Part shown: positions 43,649 through 52,512 of the stretch, one piece after another
How the letters are laid out: every line of letters starts with the position of its first letter
How positions within the stretch are numbered: the stretch's first letter is position 1
Assembly: GCF_004348895.1 (NCBI RefSeq)
Contig: NZ_RRZK01000011.1
Location: forward strand, 1 to 64,000
From: Pseudomonas vancouverensis
GTDB lineage: Bacteria; Pseudomonadota; Gammaproteobacteria; Pseudomonadales; Pseudomonadaceae
DNA length: 64,000 bases
Direction of reading: 5' to 3'
Made by a program: the position numbers and the translations under genes
The notes under the pieces: generated by a model
Database searches by the model: none
The model's input: only the letters and a program-made list of their open reading frames with translations
What the model was told of the DNA's origin: nothing

Positions 43649-45022
43649 TCAGTAACGTTCGAAGCCGCGCTGCAGTTCCCAGTCGGTCACGCGCCGGTCG
43701 TACTCTTTCTGCTCCCATTCGGCGGTGTGCACGTAATGGTCGACCACCTCGTCACCGAAGGCTTCGCGCAACATGCCCGAGTGCTTGAGGGCGGCGCTGG
43801 CCTCGCGCAGGGTCTTGGAGACTTCCGGCAATTGCTCGTCGAGGTAGGCATCACCTTCGAAGGGCGGGGTAAGGCTGAGCTTTTCGTCGATCCCCGCAAG
43901 GCCGGCGGCGATCAGCGCGGCGAACGCCAGGTAGGGGTTGAGATCGGCCCCGCCGATGCGGCATTCGATGCGGATGGACTTGCTGCCTTCGGCGCACAAA
44001 CGGAAGCCGGCGGTGCGATTGTCCAGGCTCCAGACCGCACGGGTCGGCGCGAACGTGCCGGCCTGAAAACGCTTGTAGGAGTTGATGTAGGGGGCGAGAA
44101 AACAGGTGATGTCGTTGGCGTATTTGAGCTGCCCGGCGACCCAGGAACGCATCAGTTTCGACATGCCAAACTCGGCCTTGGCATCGAAAAACAGCGGCTT
44201 CTTGCCGTGCTTGTCCCACAGTGAATTGTGGATGTGGCTGCTGGAACCGGCAGCGTCATAGCGCCACTTGGCCATGAAGGTGATTGCCTTGCCCTGGAGT
44301 TGGGCGATCTCCTTGCACGCGTGTTTGATGATGACGTGGTGGTCGGCCATGGTCAGCGCATCGGCGTAGCGGATGTTGATTTCTTCCTGGCCCGGTCCCC
44401 ATTCGCCCTTGGAGTTCTCCACGGGAATGCCGCAGGCCTGCAGGTGCTTGCGAATGGCGCGCAGCACCGGTTCTTCGCGGGTGGTCTGGAGGATGTTGTA
44501 ATCCTCGATGTAATGACCGGCGGTCTTTGGCTTGAAGTAGTTGCGCTTGTGGATGGCCTCGTAGCTCTCGTCGAACAGGTAGAACTCCAGTTCCGAGGCG
44601 AACATGCCGGTGTAGCCGCGCTCACGCAGGCGTTCGACCTGTTTTTTCAGGATCGCCCGGGGGCTGTGGGGCAGGTCTTGCCGATGGTGGTGATCGAGCA
44701 CATCGCACAGCACCAGCGCCGTGCATTCCAGCCAGGGCACCTTGCGCAGGGTGCTCATGTCCGGCTTGAGGACGAAGTCGCCGTAGCCTTTGCTCCAGCT
44801 GGCTGCCGCGTAGCCGGGCACCGGCTCCATGTCGATGTCATCGGCCAGCAGGTAGTTGCAGCAGTGGGTTTCTTCGTGGCCGCTATCAATGAAAAATTCG
44901 ACCTGGAAGCGCTTGCCGACCAGGCGTCCCTGCATGTCGACCATGCACACCAGAACGGTATCGATTTCGCCTGCGGCGGCAGCACGCTTGAGTTCGTCAA
45001 AACTGAGGGTGGGCTCGGTCAT
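43649..45022 (-). CDS. glutamine-synthetase-family gamma-glutamyl-amine ligase
   Basis: The 457-residue protein has the glutamine synthetase catalytic domain: MFASELEFYLFDES, WGPGQEEINIRYADAL, GSSSHIHNSLWDKHGKKPLF and SIRIECRIGGADLNPYLAFA. It is shorter than GlnA and lacks the adenylylation-loop context, as in PuuA, IpuC and similar enzymes that ligate glutamate to polyamines or alkylamines with ATP. It heads the operon with aldehyde and alcohol dehydrogenases. The start at MTEPTLSFDEL has AGGA upstream. The substrate is not known. Confidence 0.9.
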   Translation of the reverse strand: MTEPTLSFDELKRAAAAGEIDTVLVCMVDMQGRLVGKRFQVEFFIDSGHEETHCCNYLLADDIDMEPVPGYAAASWSKGYGDFVLKPDMSTLRKVPWLECTALVLCDVLDHHHRQDLPHSPRAILKKQVERLRERGYTGMFASELEFYLFDESYEAIHKRNYFKPKTAGHYIEDYNILQTTREEPVLRAIRKHLQACGIPVENSKGEWGPGQEEINIRYADALTMADHHVIIKHACKEIAQLQGKAITFMAKWRYDAAGSSSHIHNSLWDKHGKKPLFFDAKAEFGMSKLMRSWVAGQLKYANDITCFLAPYINSYKRFQAGTFAPTRAVWSLDNRTAGFRLCAEGSKSIRIECRIGGADLNPYLAFAALIAAGLAGIDEKLSLTPPFEGDAYLDEQLPEVSKTLREASAALKHSGMLREAFGDEVVDHYVHTAEWEQKEYDRRVTDWELQRGFERY

Positions 45023-45153
45023 CACGGCAGTCCTGCGCAAATTGTCGGGTCTTTCTGAAATAGCTGTTGCAGACGCTCTCCAGGAAAAACCAACTACTGC
45101 AGCCGCGAGCATCGGGGGCAATTAGCTGACCCTTAGCTTAGCCTACTGTCGCT

Positions 45154-45173
45154 TTTCGCAAGTTTTGCCGAAA
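45154..45173. promoter_or_regulatory. candidate operator upstream of the gamma-glutamyl ligase gene
   Basis: TTTCG (45154-45158) and CGAAA (45169-45173) form inverted arms around AAGTTTTGC, roughly 130 bases before the ligase start and close to the end of the LysR gene. It may be a regulator site; the evidence is only the symmetry. Confidence 0.25.
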
Positions 45174-45192
45174 GGAAATTTGCCCATGGGTG

Positions 45193-46107
45193 TTAAATGG
45201 GGCGCTCGGGATCATCGGCTTTTCTGAAGTCGGCTGCGGCAACCTGCTGCTCCAGCCACGCCAGAAATTCGCAAAAGCCGCTCGAGCGTTTCACCCGCTT
45301 CGGGTAGACCAGCGTGTAGCGGCCCCCCGTCACGATGCGACCGGCATGCACCCGCACCAGTTGCCCATTGAGCAGCTCATCGCGCGCCAGCACTGCGTCG
45401 ACCAGCGCGATGCCTTGGCCACACTTGACCGCGACAATCGCCGACTCCAGCGTATCAAACGTCAGGTGTGGATTGTCGTTGCCGGTGGAGCCGGGGTAGT
45501 ACTCTTCCCAGCGCCGCCAGTCCAGGCGGTCCATGCTCGAGTCCACCAGCCGTGCAGTGCGCAGCAACGCCTCTGGCGAAGTCCCGGCCAGCAGCGCCGG
45601 TGAGCACACCGGTATCAGTTGTTCTTCCCACAACTCCAGCGCTTCGAAGTCCGGCCAGGTGGCCGTGCCGTAGGCGATCATGGCGTCGACCGACTCGAAG
45701 GCAAAATCGGGGAAGCGGTGATACACGGTGTCGACGCTGACGGTGACCTCCGGGTGCCAGCGGAAAAACTCCGTCAGTTGCGGGATCAGCCAGCGTGCGG
45801 CCATGGTCGGGTGTGCGCGCAGGCTGACGCTGCGGCCCACGGTGGTGAGCATCTGCGAGGCATCCGACAGCAGTCCGATCACTTGCTCGGCCACAGGTTC
45901 CAGGGCCTTGCCCTCGTCGGTGAGCACGATCCGCCGGGTGTGACGCTCGAACAGGCGACTGTCCATGCGCGCTTCCAGTTGCGCCACCTGCCGGCTCACC
46001 GCGCTCTGGCTGAGGTTGAGCAGCTCGCCGGCCTTGCCGAAGTTGCCGGTCTTGGCCACGGTCAGAAAGGCTTGCAACAGCTCGATGGAAGGCAGTTGTC
46101 GACTCAC
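45193..46107 (-). CDS. LysR-family transcriptional regulator
   Basis: The 304-residue regulator has an N-terminal winged helix (LLQAFLTVAKTGNFGKAGEL, then LNLSQSAVSRQVAQLEARMD) and a substrate-binding effector domain of the GcvA-like group. GTG at 46107 is proposed because AGGAG lies 11 bases upstream and homologous proteins usually begin here; ATG at 46128 is the alternative. It lies between the gamma-glutamyl ligase operon (downstream, same strand) and the divergent flavoprotein cluster, so either could be its target. Confidence 0.9.
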   Translation of the reverse strand: MSRQLPSIELLQAFLTVAKTGNFGKAGELLNLSQSAVSRQVAQLEARMDSRLFERHTRRIVLTDEGKALEPVAEQVIGLLSDASQMLTTVGRSVSLRAHPTMAARWLIPQLTEFFRWHPEVTVSVDTVYHRFPDFAFESVDAMIAYGTATWPDFEALELWEEQLIPVCSPALLAGTSPEALLRTARLVDSSMDRLDWRRWEEYYPGSTGNDNPHLTFDTLESAIVAVKCGQGIALVDAVLARDELLNGQLVRVHAGRIVTGGRYTLVYPKRVKRSSGFCEFLAWLEQQVAAADFRKADDPERPI

Positions 46108-46234
46108 GTTTCTATGCGCTCCTGGCATCGGATTAATGCAGATACATCACTGTCATTTCCCGGGGACGGGGCACATTCTTAACGCAAACCTCGATGCCGC
46201 GCCATGCGTCATTCTCAATCTGACGGTTTCCACT

Positions 46235-47581
46235 ATGAATATTCCAGAAGCGGCATTTGCCAGCGCGTCGGTCCCCCGGAACGGTGGACTGCCCCATGAA
46301 GTCGACGTGGCGATCATTGGCGCCGGCCTGATGGGCTGCGCCTGCGCGTACTACCTGAGCAAGGCGGGCGCCAAGGTGCTGCTGCTCGATAAAAGCGCCC
46401 TGGCGGGCCAGCAGTCTTCGCGGGCCTGGGGCTTTGTGCGCCAGCAATCGCGGGATGAAGCCGAGGTGCCGATGATGCAGGCCAGCATCGAAATCTGGCG
46501 CTCGCTGGAGCATGAACTGCAGACCGACCTGGGCTGGCGCAACGACGGTTGCCTGTTCGTCGCCGCCAACGAAGCGGAGCGTGACGGCTACGAGTCGTGG
46601 CTCAGCGTCGCGCGCAGTTTTGCCCTCGACACCGTGATGCTGTCGCCCCGTGAGGTTACGAAAAAATTGCCGGGTTATGCCGTGCCGCAGCTTGGCGGCC
46701 TGTTTACCGCCAGCGATGGCCAGGCTGAGCCGACCCTGGTGGCACGGGCTTTCGCCAAACGCGCCCGTGAGCTGGGTGCACAGATCGTCGAGCAGTGCGG
46801 CGCCAAAGGCATCGACGTTGCGGCCGGTCAGGTGGTGGGCGTTGAAACCGAACTCGGCTACGTCAAGGCGAAAACCGTGGTCTGCGCCGCCGGCGTCACC
46901 ACCTTTCGTTTGCTCAAGCGCCTGGGGATCAACTTGCCGCAGCAACTGGTCCGCGGCACCGTGGCGCGGACCACGCCCGGCCCGGCGTTGAGCGGCATCT
47001 CCACCATTGCCAATGGCGTGGGCTTCCGCCAGCGCCTCGATGGCAGCTTCAACATTGCCGACGATGCCCATGTCGACGTCGACATGACCCTGGGCCATCT
47101 GCGCGCCCTGCACTGGTACGCGCCTTCGCTGTGGGCGCACCGCAAGTCCTTTCGCTTCAATCTCAACGGCGCCTGCCTGAGCGACCTGCAGCAGCGCATG
47201 CCGTGGTCGGAAGCCTCACGCCTGGGCCCCGGCATTCACCAGCGCAACCCGCTGATCCCGCCCAACGACAAAGGCCTGGGCCGGGCCATGCACGCGCTCA
47301 AGGCGGCGTTCCCCGGGCAGGTGCATACGCAGATCGCCGACCGCTGGGCGGGGGGGATCGATGTCTTGCCCGACGGCATTCCGGTGATCGACGCCAACAC
47401 CACGCCCCGTGGCCTGGCGGTGGCTACCGGTTTCTGCGGGCACGGTTTCGCCATGGGGCCGATCGTCGGCAAGACCCTGGCGGACTGGATCGACTCGGGC
47501 GACCCGGGGCTGGACATGCATCAACTGCGTTTGTCGCGCTTCGCCGAGGGCGACGTCAAGCCGCCGTCTTCGCTGTTCTAG
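46235..47581 (+). CDS. FAD-dependent amine/D-amino acid oxidoreductase (DAO fold), first copy
   Basis: The 448-residue flavoprotein has the FAD-binding motif DVAIIGAGLMGCACAYYLSK (about 25-45) and a C-terminal DAO segment RWAGGIDVLPDGIPVIDANT ending in ATGFCGHGFAMGPIVG. It belongs to the family of glycine oxidase, opine oxidase subunit B and D-hydroxyproline dehydrogenase. Its product would be a deaminated or cleaved imine. It is followed by an NAD(P)/FAD protein with a [2Fe-2S] site and a second DAO protein. No clear ribosome site precedes the ATG, but the frame before it lacks homology. Confidence 0.87.
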   Translation: MNIPEAAFASASVPRNGGLPHEVDVAIIGAGLMGCACAYYLSKAGAKVLLLDKSALAGQQSSRAWGFVRQQSRDEAEVPMMQASIEIWRSLEHELQTDLGWRNDGCLFVAANEAERDGYESWLSVARSFALDTVMLSPREVTKKLPGYAVPQLGGLFTASDGQAEPTLVARAFAKRARELGAQIVEQCGAKGIDVAAGQVVGVETELGYVKAKTVVCAAGVTTFRLLKRLGINLPQQLVRGTVARTTPGPALSGISTIANGVGFRQRLDGSFNIADDAHVDVDMTLGHLRALHWYAPSLWAHRKSFRFNLNGACLSDLQQRMPWSEASRLGPGIHQRNPLIPPNDKGLGRAMHALKAAFPGQVHTQIADRWAGGIDVLPDGIPVIDANTTPRGLAVATGFCGHGFAMGPIVGKTLADWIDSGDPGLDMHQLRLSRFAEGDVKPPSSLF

Positions 47582-47626
47582 TCGATAGCCACGGGTTTTC
47601 ATTTCACATCTGCCGGGGGAAACACA

Positions 47627-49276
47627 GTGACCAAAGCCATTTATTACGATCCGGCCTCGGTGGCCGGCAAGGCGCCGCCGATCAACGATGACACCGATAT
47701 CCTTATCGTCGGTGCCGGCCCGGCGGGGCTTGCCGCCGCGCTGGCGGCCGCCGGGCATGGCCTGAGCGTGACGCTGGTGGACGAAAATCCGGTGCCCCTG
47801 GAGACCATGGGCGAAGAAGTGCCGCTGCATTTTGGCGGCAGGATGGGCGCTGCCGCCGGCAACCGCAACAGCGTGCTGCAAACCTTGCTCGATGCTCGTC
47901 CGCAGATCGCCGAGGCGCTCGAGGCCGGGGTCGATGTGCGGCTCGGCACGGCGGTTTGGGGCCTGTTTCCCCAGCAACCTACTACGGCCTGGATCGACGG
48001 CGCCGTGGCGGGGCTGGCCGATGATGATCATGCCTGGCTGTTGCGCTTCAAGCAGGTGATCGTTGCCGCAGGCCGCCGCGACATGGGCCTGGCCTTTGAT
48101 GGCTGGCAGCGTCCAGGGGTCATGGGCGTCAGCGCGGCGCATCGATTGGCGAGCGTGTATGAGGCGCTGGACTGCCAGCGTGCCGTGCTGATCGGCAGTG
48201 ATACGCAAGCGCTGGCCTCGGCCTGTGGGTTGCTCGACAAGGGTGTGCGCATTGTCGCCATCGTCGAGCAGGCCGCCGAGCCAAGCGGTGACGCGACCTT
48301 GCTGAGCCGGCTGGTCGGGCAGGGCGCGCGAGTGCTGACCGGACAGGTCATTCGTGAAGCCCTCGGCGATGCCTTGGGCGTCAAGGGCATTGTCGCGGTC
48401 GCCGTCGATTCCACGGGCAAGCCGATTGAAGCTACGGCGATTGAAATTGAGTGCGACACCGTGCTGCTGGGTGTAGCGGCCATTCCGGCCATCGAGTTGG
48501 TCGAGGCTGCCGGCTGCCGTACAGCGTTTCAGGCCGACCGCGGCGGCCACGTTGCGCTTGTCGACCCGGCGCAGCGCACGTCCTTGCCGTTCGTATTGAT
48601 GGCCGGCGATTGCGCGGGTGTCTGGCCGTCGAAAAGCCTCGAAGAAGAGATTGCCCGCCGTGAAGGCCGGATTGCTGCGCACACGGCGCTGGCCGCACTG
48701 GGCGTCGACATTGCCCTTGAAGACTCGGCGTCGCCGCCTGATGTGCCGGCCATTGATATTGGCGAGCGACGTACCGCCTGGGTCCGCGCCGTCACGCTTC
48801 ACGCTCGAAAAGAACCGTTTGTGTGCCTGTGCGAAGAAGTCACCGCCAGCGAGATTCTTGGTCAGCAGCCACCGCGTTATCTCGGCTGGAAACCCAGCGA
48901 TCCTGCACAACACAACATCATGACGTCTTCACACAAGGCGTCACCCAACCCGGATGTGACCAAGCGTCTGACCCGCGCCTGCATGGGCCCATGCCAGGGC
49001 CGTCGTTGCCGTGAACAGGTGGCGACCCTGCTCGGCATTGGCGCGGGCATGAAGGTCGAGGACATTGCCCTGGCCTCGTTTCGCCCACCGGTACGGCCGT
49101 TGTCGCTGCACCAGGCCGGCCAGGTCGAAGAAGTCCCGCAGATGCAGAGCCGTTGGGATACCTGGTTCGACATGCCGTCGCAATGGACGCCGTTCTGGTT
49201 GTGCAGCGGTCAGCCGACCGTCGCCAGACGCGCCCCGGACGTCCGTCCCGCCAACCCGCTGCCGACCGAGGGCTGA
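47627..49276 (+). CDS. opine-oxidase/HcnB-like flavoprotein with C-terminal BFD-type [2Fe-2S] domain
   Basis: The 549-residue protein has an N-terminal FAD/NAD(P)-type domain (DILIVGAGPAGLAAALAAAG, about 25-44; a second pyridine-nucleotide fold near 190). The C-terminal domain (about 395-470) has a cysteine set in FVCLCEEVTASE and RACMGPCQGRRCREQVATLL, which suits a [2Fe-2S] cluster, plus the usual family tail ASFRPPVRPLS. This is the A/B subunit type of octopine oxidase, HcnB and D-hydroxyproline dehydrogenase. GTG start with GGGGGA upstream. It sits between two DAO proteins. Confidence 0.88.
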   Translation: MTKAIYYDPASVAGKAPPINDDTDILIVGAGPAGLAAALAAAGHGLSVTLVDENPVPLETMGEEVPLHFGGRMGAAAGNRNSVLQTLLDARPQIAEALEAGVDVRLGTAVWGLFPQQPTTAWIDGAVAGLADDDHAWLLRFKQVIVAAGRRDMGLAFDGWQRPGVMGVSAAHRLASVYEALDCQRAVLIGSDTQALASACGLLDKGVRIVAIVEQAAEPSGDATLLSRLVGQGARVLTGQVIREALGDALGVKGIVAVAVDSTGKPIEATAIEIECDTVLLGVAAIPAIELVEAAGCRTAFQADRGGHVALVDPAQRTSLPFVLMAGDCAGVWPSKSLEEEIARREGRIAAHTALAALGVDIALEDSASPPDVPAIDIGERRTAWVRAVTLHARKEPFVCLCEEVTASEILGQQPPRYLGWKPSDPAQHNIMTSSHKASPNPDVTKRLTRACMGPCQGRRCREQVATLLGIGAGMKVEDIALASFRPPVRPLSLHQAGQVEEVPQMQSRWDTWFDMPSQWTPFWLCSGQPTVARRAPDVRPANPLPTEG

Positions 49277-49279
49277 GTC

Positions 49280-50449
49280 ATGCAGGTCATCAAGAAATCG
49301 TCGAACCGTGCGTCCGTGGTCATAGTCGGTGGTGGTGTCACCGGTTTGAGTGCCGCCTGGTGGTTGGCCCGCGAAGGCGTCGATGTGCTGGTGCTCGAAG
49401 CCGGCCTGATCGGCTGGGGCGCCTCGGGGCGTAATGGCGGTGGCTGTTCCCATCACCACAGTCCGTTGTTTGCCGAGGAGCAACGGCTGTGGCCGATGAT
49501 GGACGAGTTGCTGGGTTATCCGACCGAGTATCGCCCGGACCGTATCAGCATCGACCTTACCGAGCACCAGGTTGCACTGGATCAGAAAGTCGTGAACGAG
49601 GCCGCCTGGTATGGCCTGCGCGTCGATTCCCTGGACCCGCAACAGGTGCGCGAGCTGGTGCCCTTTGCCGGCGATAACGTGCTGGCGGGCTTTTATTATC
49701 ACTTCGGTGGGCACGCCAATCCCCATCGCACCTTGCAGGCTTATGCCTGGGCGCTGAACAACCTCGGTGGCAGGGTGCTGGAACACTCACCGGTGGTCAG
49801 CATCGAACGCCAGGGTGAGCGTGTGACGGGTGTGCGCACGGCCAATGAGCTGATTGCCTGTGATCACCTGGTGATTGCCGCAGGTCCCTATACCGGTGAA
49901 CTGGCCGCGCAACTGGGTGTACATATTCCGCTGGTCACGGCTCGCGCCGAGATGATCGTCACCGAGCCGCTGCCGTTGCTCGACATCGGTGGCGTGGATG
50001 GCAACGGCCTGTACGGCCGGCAAACCCTGCGCGGTAACCTGGCCTACGGCGGCGGGCCCCATGAATGGGTCGATCTGGCGGACCTGCAAGGCACCCGCGC
50101 GCAGTCGACGCCGCTGCAATGCAACATCGCCAGACGGCTCGCCGAACTCTTCCCCAAGGTCGCGCACAAGCGGGTGATTCGCAGTTGGGCCGGGTTCATT
50201 GAGAACACGCCGGATGGCCGCCCCGTCATCGATCGTGCGCCGTCGCTGGACAACCTCACCGTGGCCACGATGTCCGGTGTCGGTTTCGGCCTGTCGCCGG
50301 CCAGCGGTCATGCCATTCGCGATCTGGTGATGGACGGGCGCTGCGGTTTTGCCGACCTGTCGACGTTTTCGCTTTCACGGTTTTCTGCACTGGAGCCTGA
50401 CTGGCAGGCCATCCAGGGTTGGCTGCCTTTGCCCGTACCCGCGGCCTAA
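49280..50449 (+). CDS. FAD-dependent oxidoreductase (DAO fold), second copy
   Basis: The 389-residue flavoprotein has FAD motif SVVIVGGGVTGLSAAWWLAR (about 12-31), ASGRNGGG and C-terminal DGRPVIDRAPSLDNLTVATM. It is of the glycine-oxidase-like family and similar in plan to the gene at 46235, although the two differ clearly in sequence. It begins three bases after the [2Fe-2S] flavoprotein gene, so the three are one operon and possibly one complex. The substrate is unknown. Confidence 0.88.
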   Translation: MQVIKKSSNRASVVIVGGGVTGLSAAWWLAREGVDVLVLEAGLIGWGASGRNGGGCSHHHSPLFAEEQRLWPMMDELLGYPTEYRPDRISIDLTEHQVALDQKVVNEAAWYGLRVDSLDPQQVRELVPFAGDNVLAGFYYHFGGHANPHRTLQAYAWALNNLGGRVLEHSPVVSIERQGERVTGVRTANELIACDHLVIAAGPYTGELAAQLGVHIPLVTARAEMIVTEPLPLLDIGGVDGNGLYGRQTLRGNLAYGGGPHEWVDLADLQGTRAQSTPLQCNIARRLAELFPKVAHKRVIRSWAGFIENTPDGRPVIDRAPSLDNLTVATMSGVGFGLSPASGHAIRDLVMDGRCGFADLSTFSLSRFSALEPDWQAIQGWLPLPVPAA

Positions 50450-50525
50450 ACGTTTTTTGCAACATCGCTGCACGCCATTGGACCGTTCCATCCATAACAA
50501 TCCTCCTGATAAAAAAGGATCGACC

Positions 50526-51323
50526 ATGAAACGAATGTTCCGCAATCTGACATTGCTGGCCTCAATCGGCATGACGTTGTGTTCCTTTTCGACAGTCGCC
50601 GGCGCCTCCCAGGACAAACTGCGCTTTGGTGTCGCCGCCGAGCCGTACCCGCCGTTTCTGGTCAAGACACCCAGTGGGCAATTCACCGGTTTCGAACCCG
50701 ACCTGATCCGTGCGTTGTGCGAGCAGATGAAGGCCGATTGTGAAATCAAGGAAGTGGCATGGGACGGCATCATCCCGGCCTTGATCGCCAACAAGTTCGA
50801 TGTGCTGTTCAACTCCATGGGCATCAGCCCGGAACGGCAGAAAGTCATCGCCTTCTCGCGGCCTTACTACGAAACCACCGGCATTTTCGTTGCCGCGAAA
50901 AACGTCGAGCTAACCCTGACACCAGAAGGCCTGGCCGGCAAATCCATCGGTGTGCAAGGCTCGACCACCAACGCCGAATTCATCCGTACCGCCTACGGCA
51001 AGACTTCGGACATCCGTATCTACAACACCCAGGACGATTGCAACGCCGACTTGCTGGCGGGGCGCATCGACGTGATGTTCCTCGACAAGCTCGGTGACAT
51101 CGACTTCCTCAAGTCTCGCGACGGCCTGGCCTATGAAGAAAAAGGCACCGGCAGCGTCAAGATGGACCCCTTGCTCTACGGGCTGGGTGTCGGAGCCGGG
51201 CTGCGCAAGGGCGATACCGCACTCAAGGCGCGCATCGACGACGCGCTGACGCAACTTTATGCCTCGGGCCAATACACGAAGATTTCCGAGAAGTACTTTC
51301 CGATTGATCTGTGGCCGCACTGA
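50526..51323 (+). CDS. amino acid/opine-type ABC substrate-binding protein
   Basis: The 265-residue protein has a signal peptide (about 1-27, ending TVAGA) and an SBP_bac_3 fold. AEPYPPFLVKTPSGQFTGFE begins the domain, and FNSMGISPERQKVIAFSRPY is the signature segment used by His/Lys/Arg/octopine-binding proteins. AAGGA lies seven bases before ATG. No permease or ATPase gene follows, so it must use components elsewhere. It is downstream of the three flavoprotein genes and probably delivers their substrate. Confidence 0.9.
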   Translation: MKRMFRNLTLLASIGMTLCSFSTVAGASQDKLRFGVAAEPYPPFLVKTPSGQFTGFEPDLIRALCEQMKADCEIKEVAWDGIIPALIANKFDVLFNSMGISPERQKVIAFSRPYYETTGIFVAAKNVELTLTPEGLAGKSIGVQGSTTNAEFIRTAYGKTSDIRIYNTQDDCNADLLAGRIDVMFLDKLGDIDFLKSRDGLAYEEKGTGSVKMDPLLYGLGVGAGLRKGDTALKARIDDALTQLYASGQYTKISEKYFPIDLWPH

Positions 51324-51335
51324 GTGGCGCGCGAC

Positions 51336-51360
51336 GGGGAGCCATGGGTTGCGGCTCCCC
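51336..51360 (+). terminator. hairpin between the binding protein and convergent GNAT gene
   Basis: GGGGAGCC pairs with GGCTCCCC across nine bases, 12 bases after the stop codon. The T-tract is weak, so termination is probable rather than certain. Confidence 0.45.
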
Positions 51361-51382
51361 CGAACCTGCAAGAGGCGCTGTT

Positions 51383-51880
51383 CTAGAGAGTAAGAACAAA
51401 CCGGCGTTCGTTACCTGTTTGCTGGATAGCAACGGGGTCAGGCACGAAGCCGCAGCGCTCCAGCACCTTCTGCGAGCCCGCATTGTCCTCGAAGACGTAC
51501 GCCAGCAACTGCGTCAGCGCCCAACGCGACCTCGCGGTCTCGATCAGGTGCCTGAGCGCCAGGGTCGCCAGTCCCTGCCCGCAGAACTGCTCGCCAACAC
51601 GGTAACCGACTTCCGCGCAGCGGCTCGTCGCGTCGATGTTTTTCAGGTTGGCGCGCCCGACGATGTTTCCCTGGACGTCTTCGATCACCAACGGGTGCCA
51701 GGCGCCAACGGCAAAACCGGACAGGTATTCACCGATGTGTTCGGCCACCCCTTGTAATGAGTAGAACGCCGGCTCGCGGGCATCGATATGCGCTTCGAAC
51801 CATTCACGGTTCTGCACTTCGAAGGCCAGCAATGCCTGGGTGTCCGTGGGTGCGAGTTCGCGGATGTTGAATGACGTCAT
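51383..51880 (-). CDS. GNAT-family acetyltransferase
   Basis: The 165-residue protein has the RimJ-like GNAT layout: IREL at the N-terminus, EVGYRVGEQFCGQGLATLAL (acetyl-CoA loop region) and VFEDNAGSQKVLERCGF near the end. It probably acetylates a small molecule or N-terminus; the target is unknown. It overlaps the HIT gene end by four bases, so it is the second gene of a two-gene operon. Confidence 0.88.
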   Translation of the reverse strand: MTSFNIRELAPTDTQALLAFEVQNREWFEAHIDAREPAFYSLQGVAEHIGEYLSGFAVGAWHPLVIEDVQGNIVGRANLKNIDATSRCAEVGYRVGEQFCGQGLATLALRHLIETARSRWALTQLLAYVFEDNAGSQKVLERCGFVPDPVAIQQTGNERRFVLTL

Positions 51881-52317
51881 TGATCACCCTGGCCCAGTTG
51901 CCCGGCGATGCGCTGACGCAAGTCGCCATGGGTTTCTTCGCAGTAGGGAATGGCGTTTTTCCAGTCATAGAACCAGACCGGCATCTTGCGTTGACCTTCC
52001 GGTTCTGAGGCGTAGCGAGGGAAGAGGTGGCAGTGCAGTTCCGGTTCGCTGTTGCCGAGGATTTCATAATTCATGCGCAGGGCATCGGTGACCTGCAGCA
52101 CGGCGTCACCCAGGCGAGCCATGTCCAGCAGGTAGCTGGCTCGGGCTTCGGCGTCCAGATCGTTGAGGCTGGGCACGACCGGGTCGGGCAGCAGCAGGCA
52201 GTAACCAGGGAGAAACTGCACATCGCCCATGACCGCCCAGCCGGACGGCATGCGGCAGATGACTTTGTCATTGAGGCCCTGGCGGGCGAGTTCCACGCGT
52301 TGCGTAATCAGCGACAT
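51877..52317 (-). CDS. HIT-family protein with altered histidine triad
   Basis: The 146-residue protein has the HIT-type fold with CLLLPDPVVPSLNDLDAEAR and catalytic strand PELHCHLFPRY. The consensus has three histidines (H-x-H-x-H); here the third is replaced by Phe, while the two others are kept. Canonical HIT proteins hydrolyse nucleotide conjugates. Loss of the third may change activity or mark a subgroup. It overlaps the GNAT gene. Confidence 0.86.
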   Translation of the reverse strand: MSLITQRVELARQGLNDKVICRMPSGWAVMGDVQFLPGYCLLLPDPVVPSLNDLDAEARASYLLDMARLGDAVLQVTDALRMNYEILGNSEPELHCHLFPRYASEPEGQRKMPVWFYDWKNAIPYCEETHGDLRQRIAGQLGQGDQ

Positions 52318-52512
52318 TCATGATCCTTGATGAAAGAGCGGCATCCGGGCCGGGCCTGAAGTTATCAGGCTGGAACGACCATTTAAACACGAACTGCGAC
52401 GGGCGCACCCGGTGCAACCGGTCGGCGGCCACGGCGGAAAGCACGAGACTTCCCGCGCAAAAGCCGGATAATGGCGGCCAATTTGTTTAGCTCGTTATTC
52501 TGGTACTCGCGC

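Noticed and set aside
46235..51323. Plasmid-borne opine catabolism locus
   Set aside because: Related flavoprotein sets are common on Pseudomonas chromosomes, and nothing here (replication, transfer genes) indicates a plasmid.
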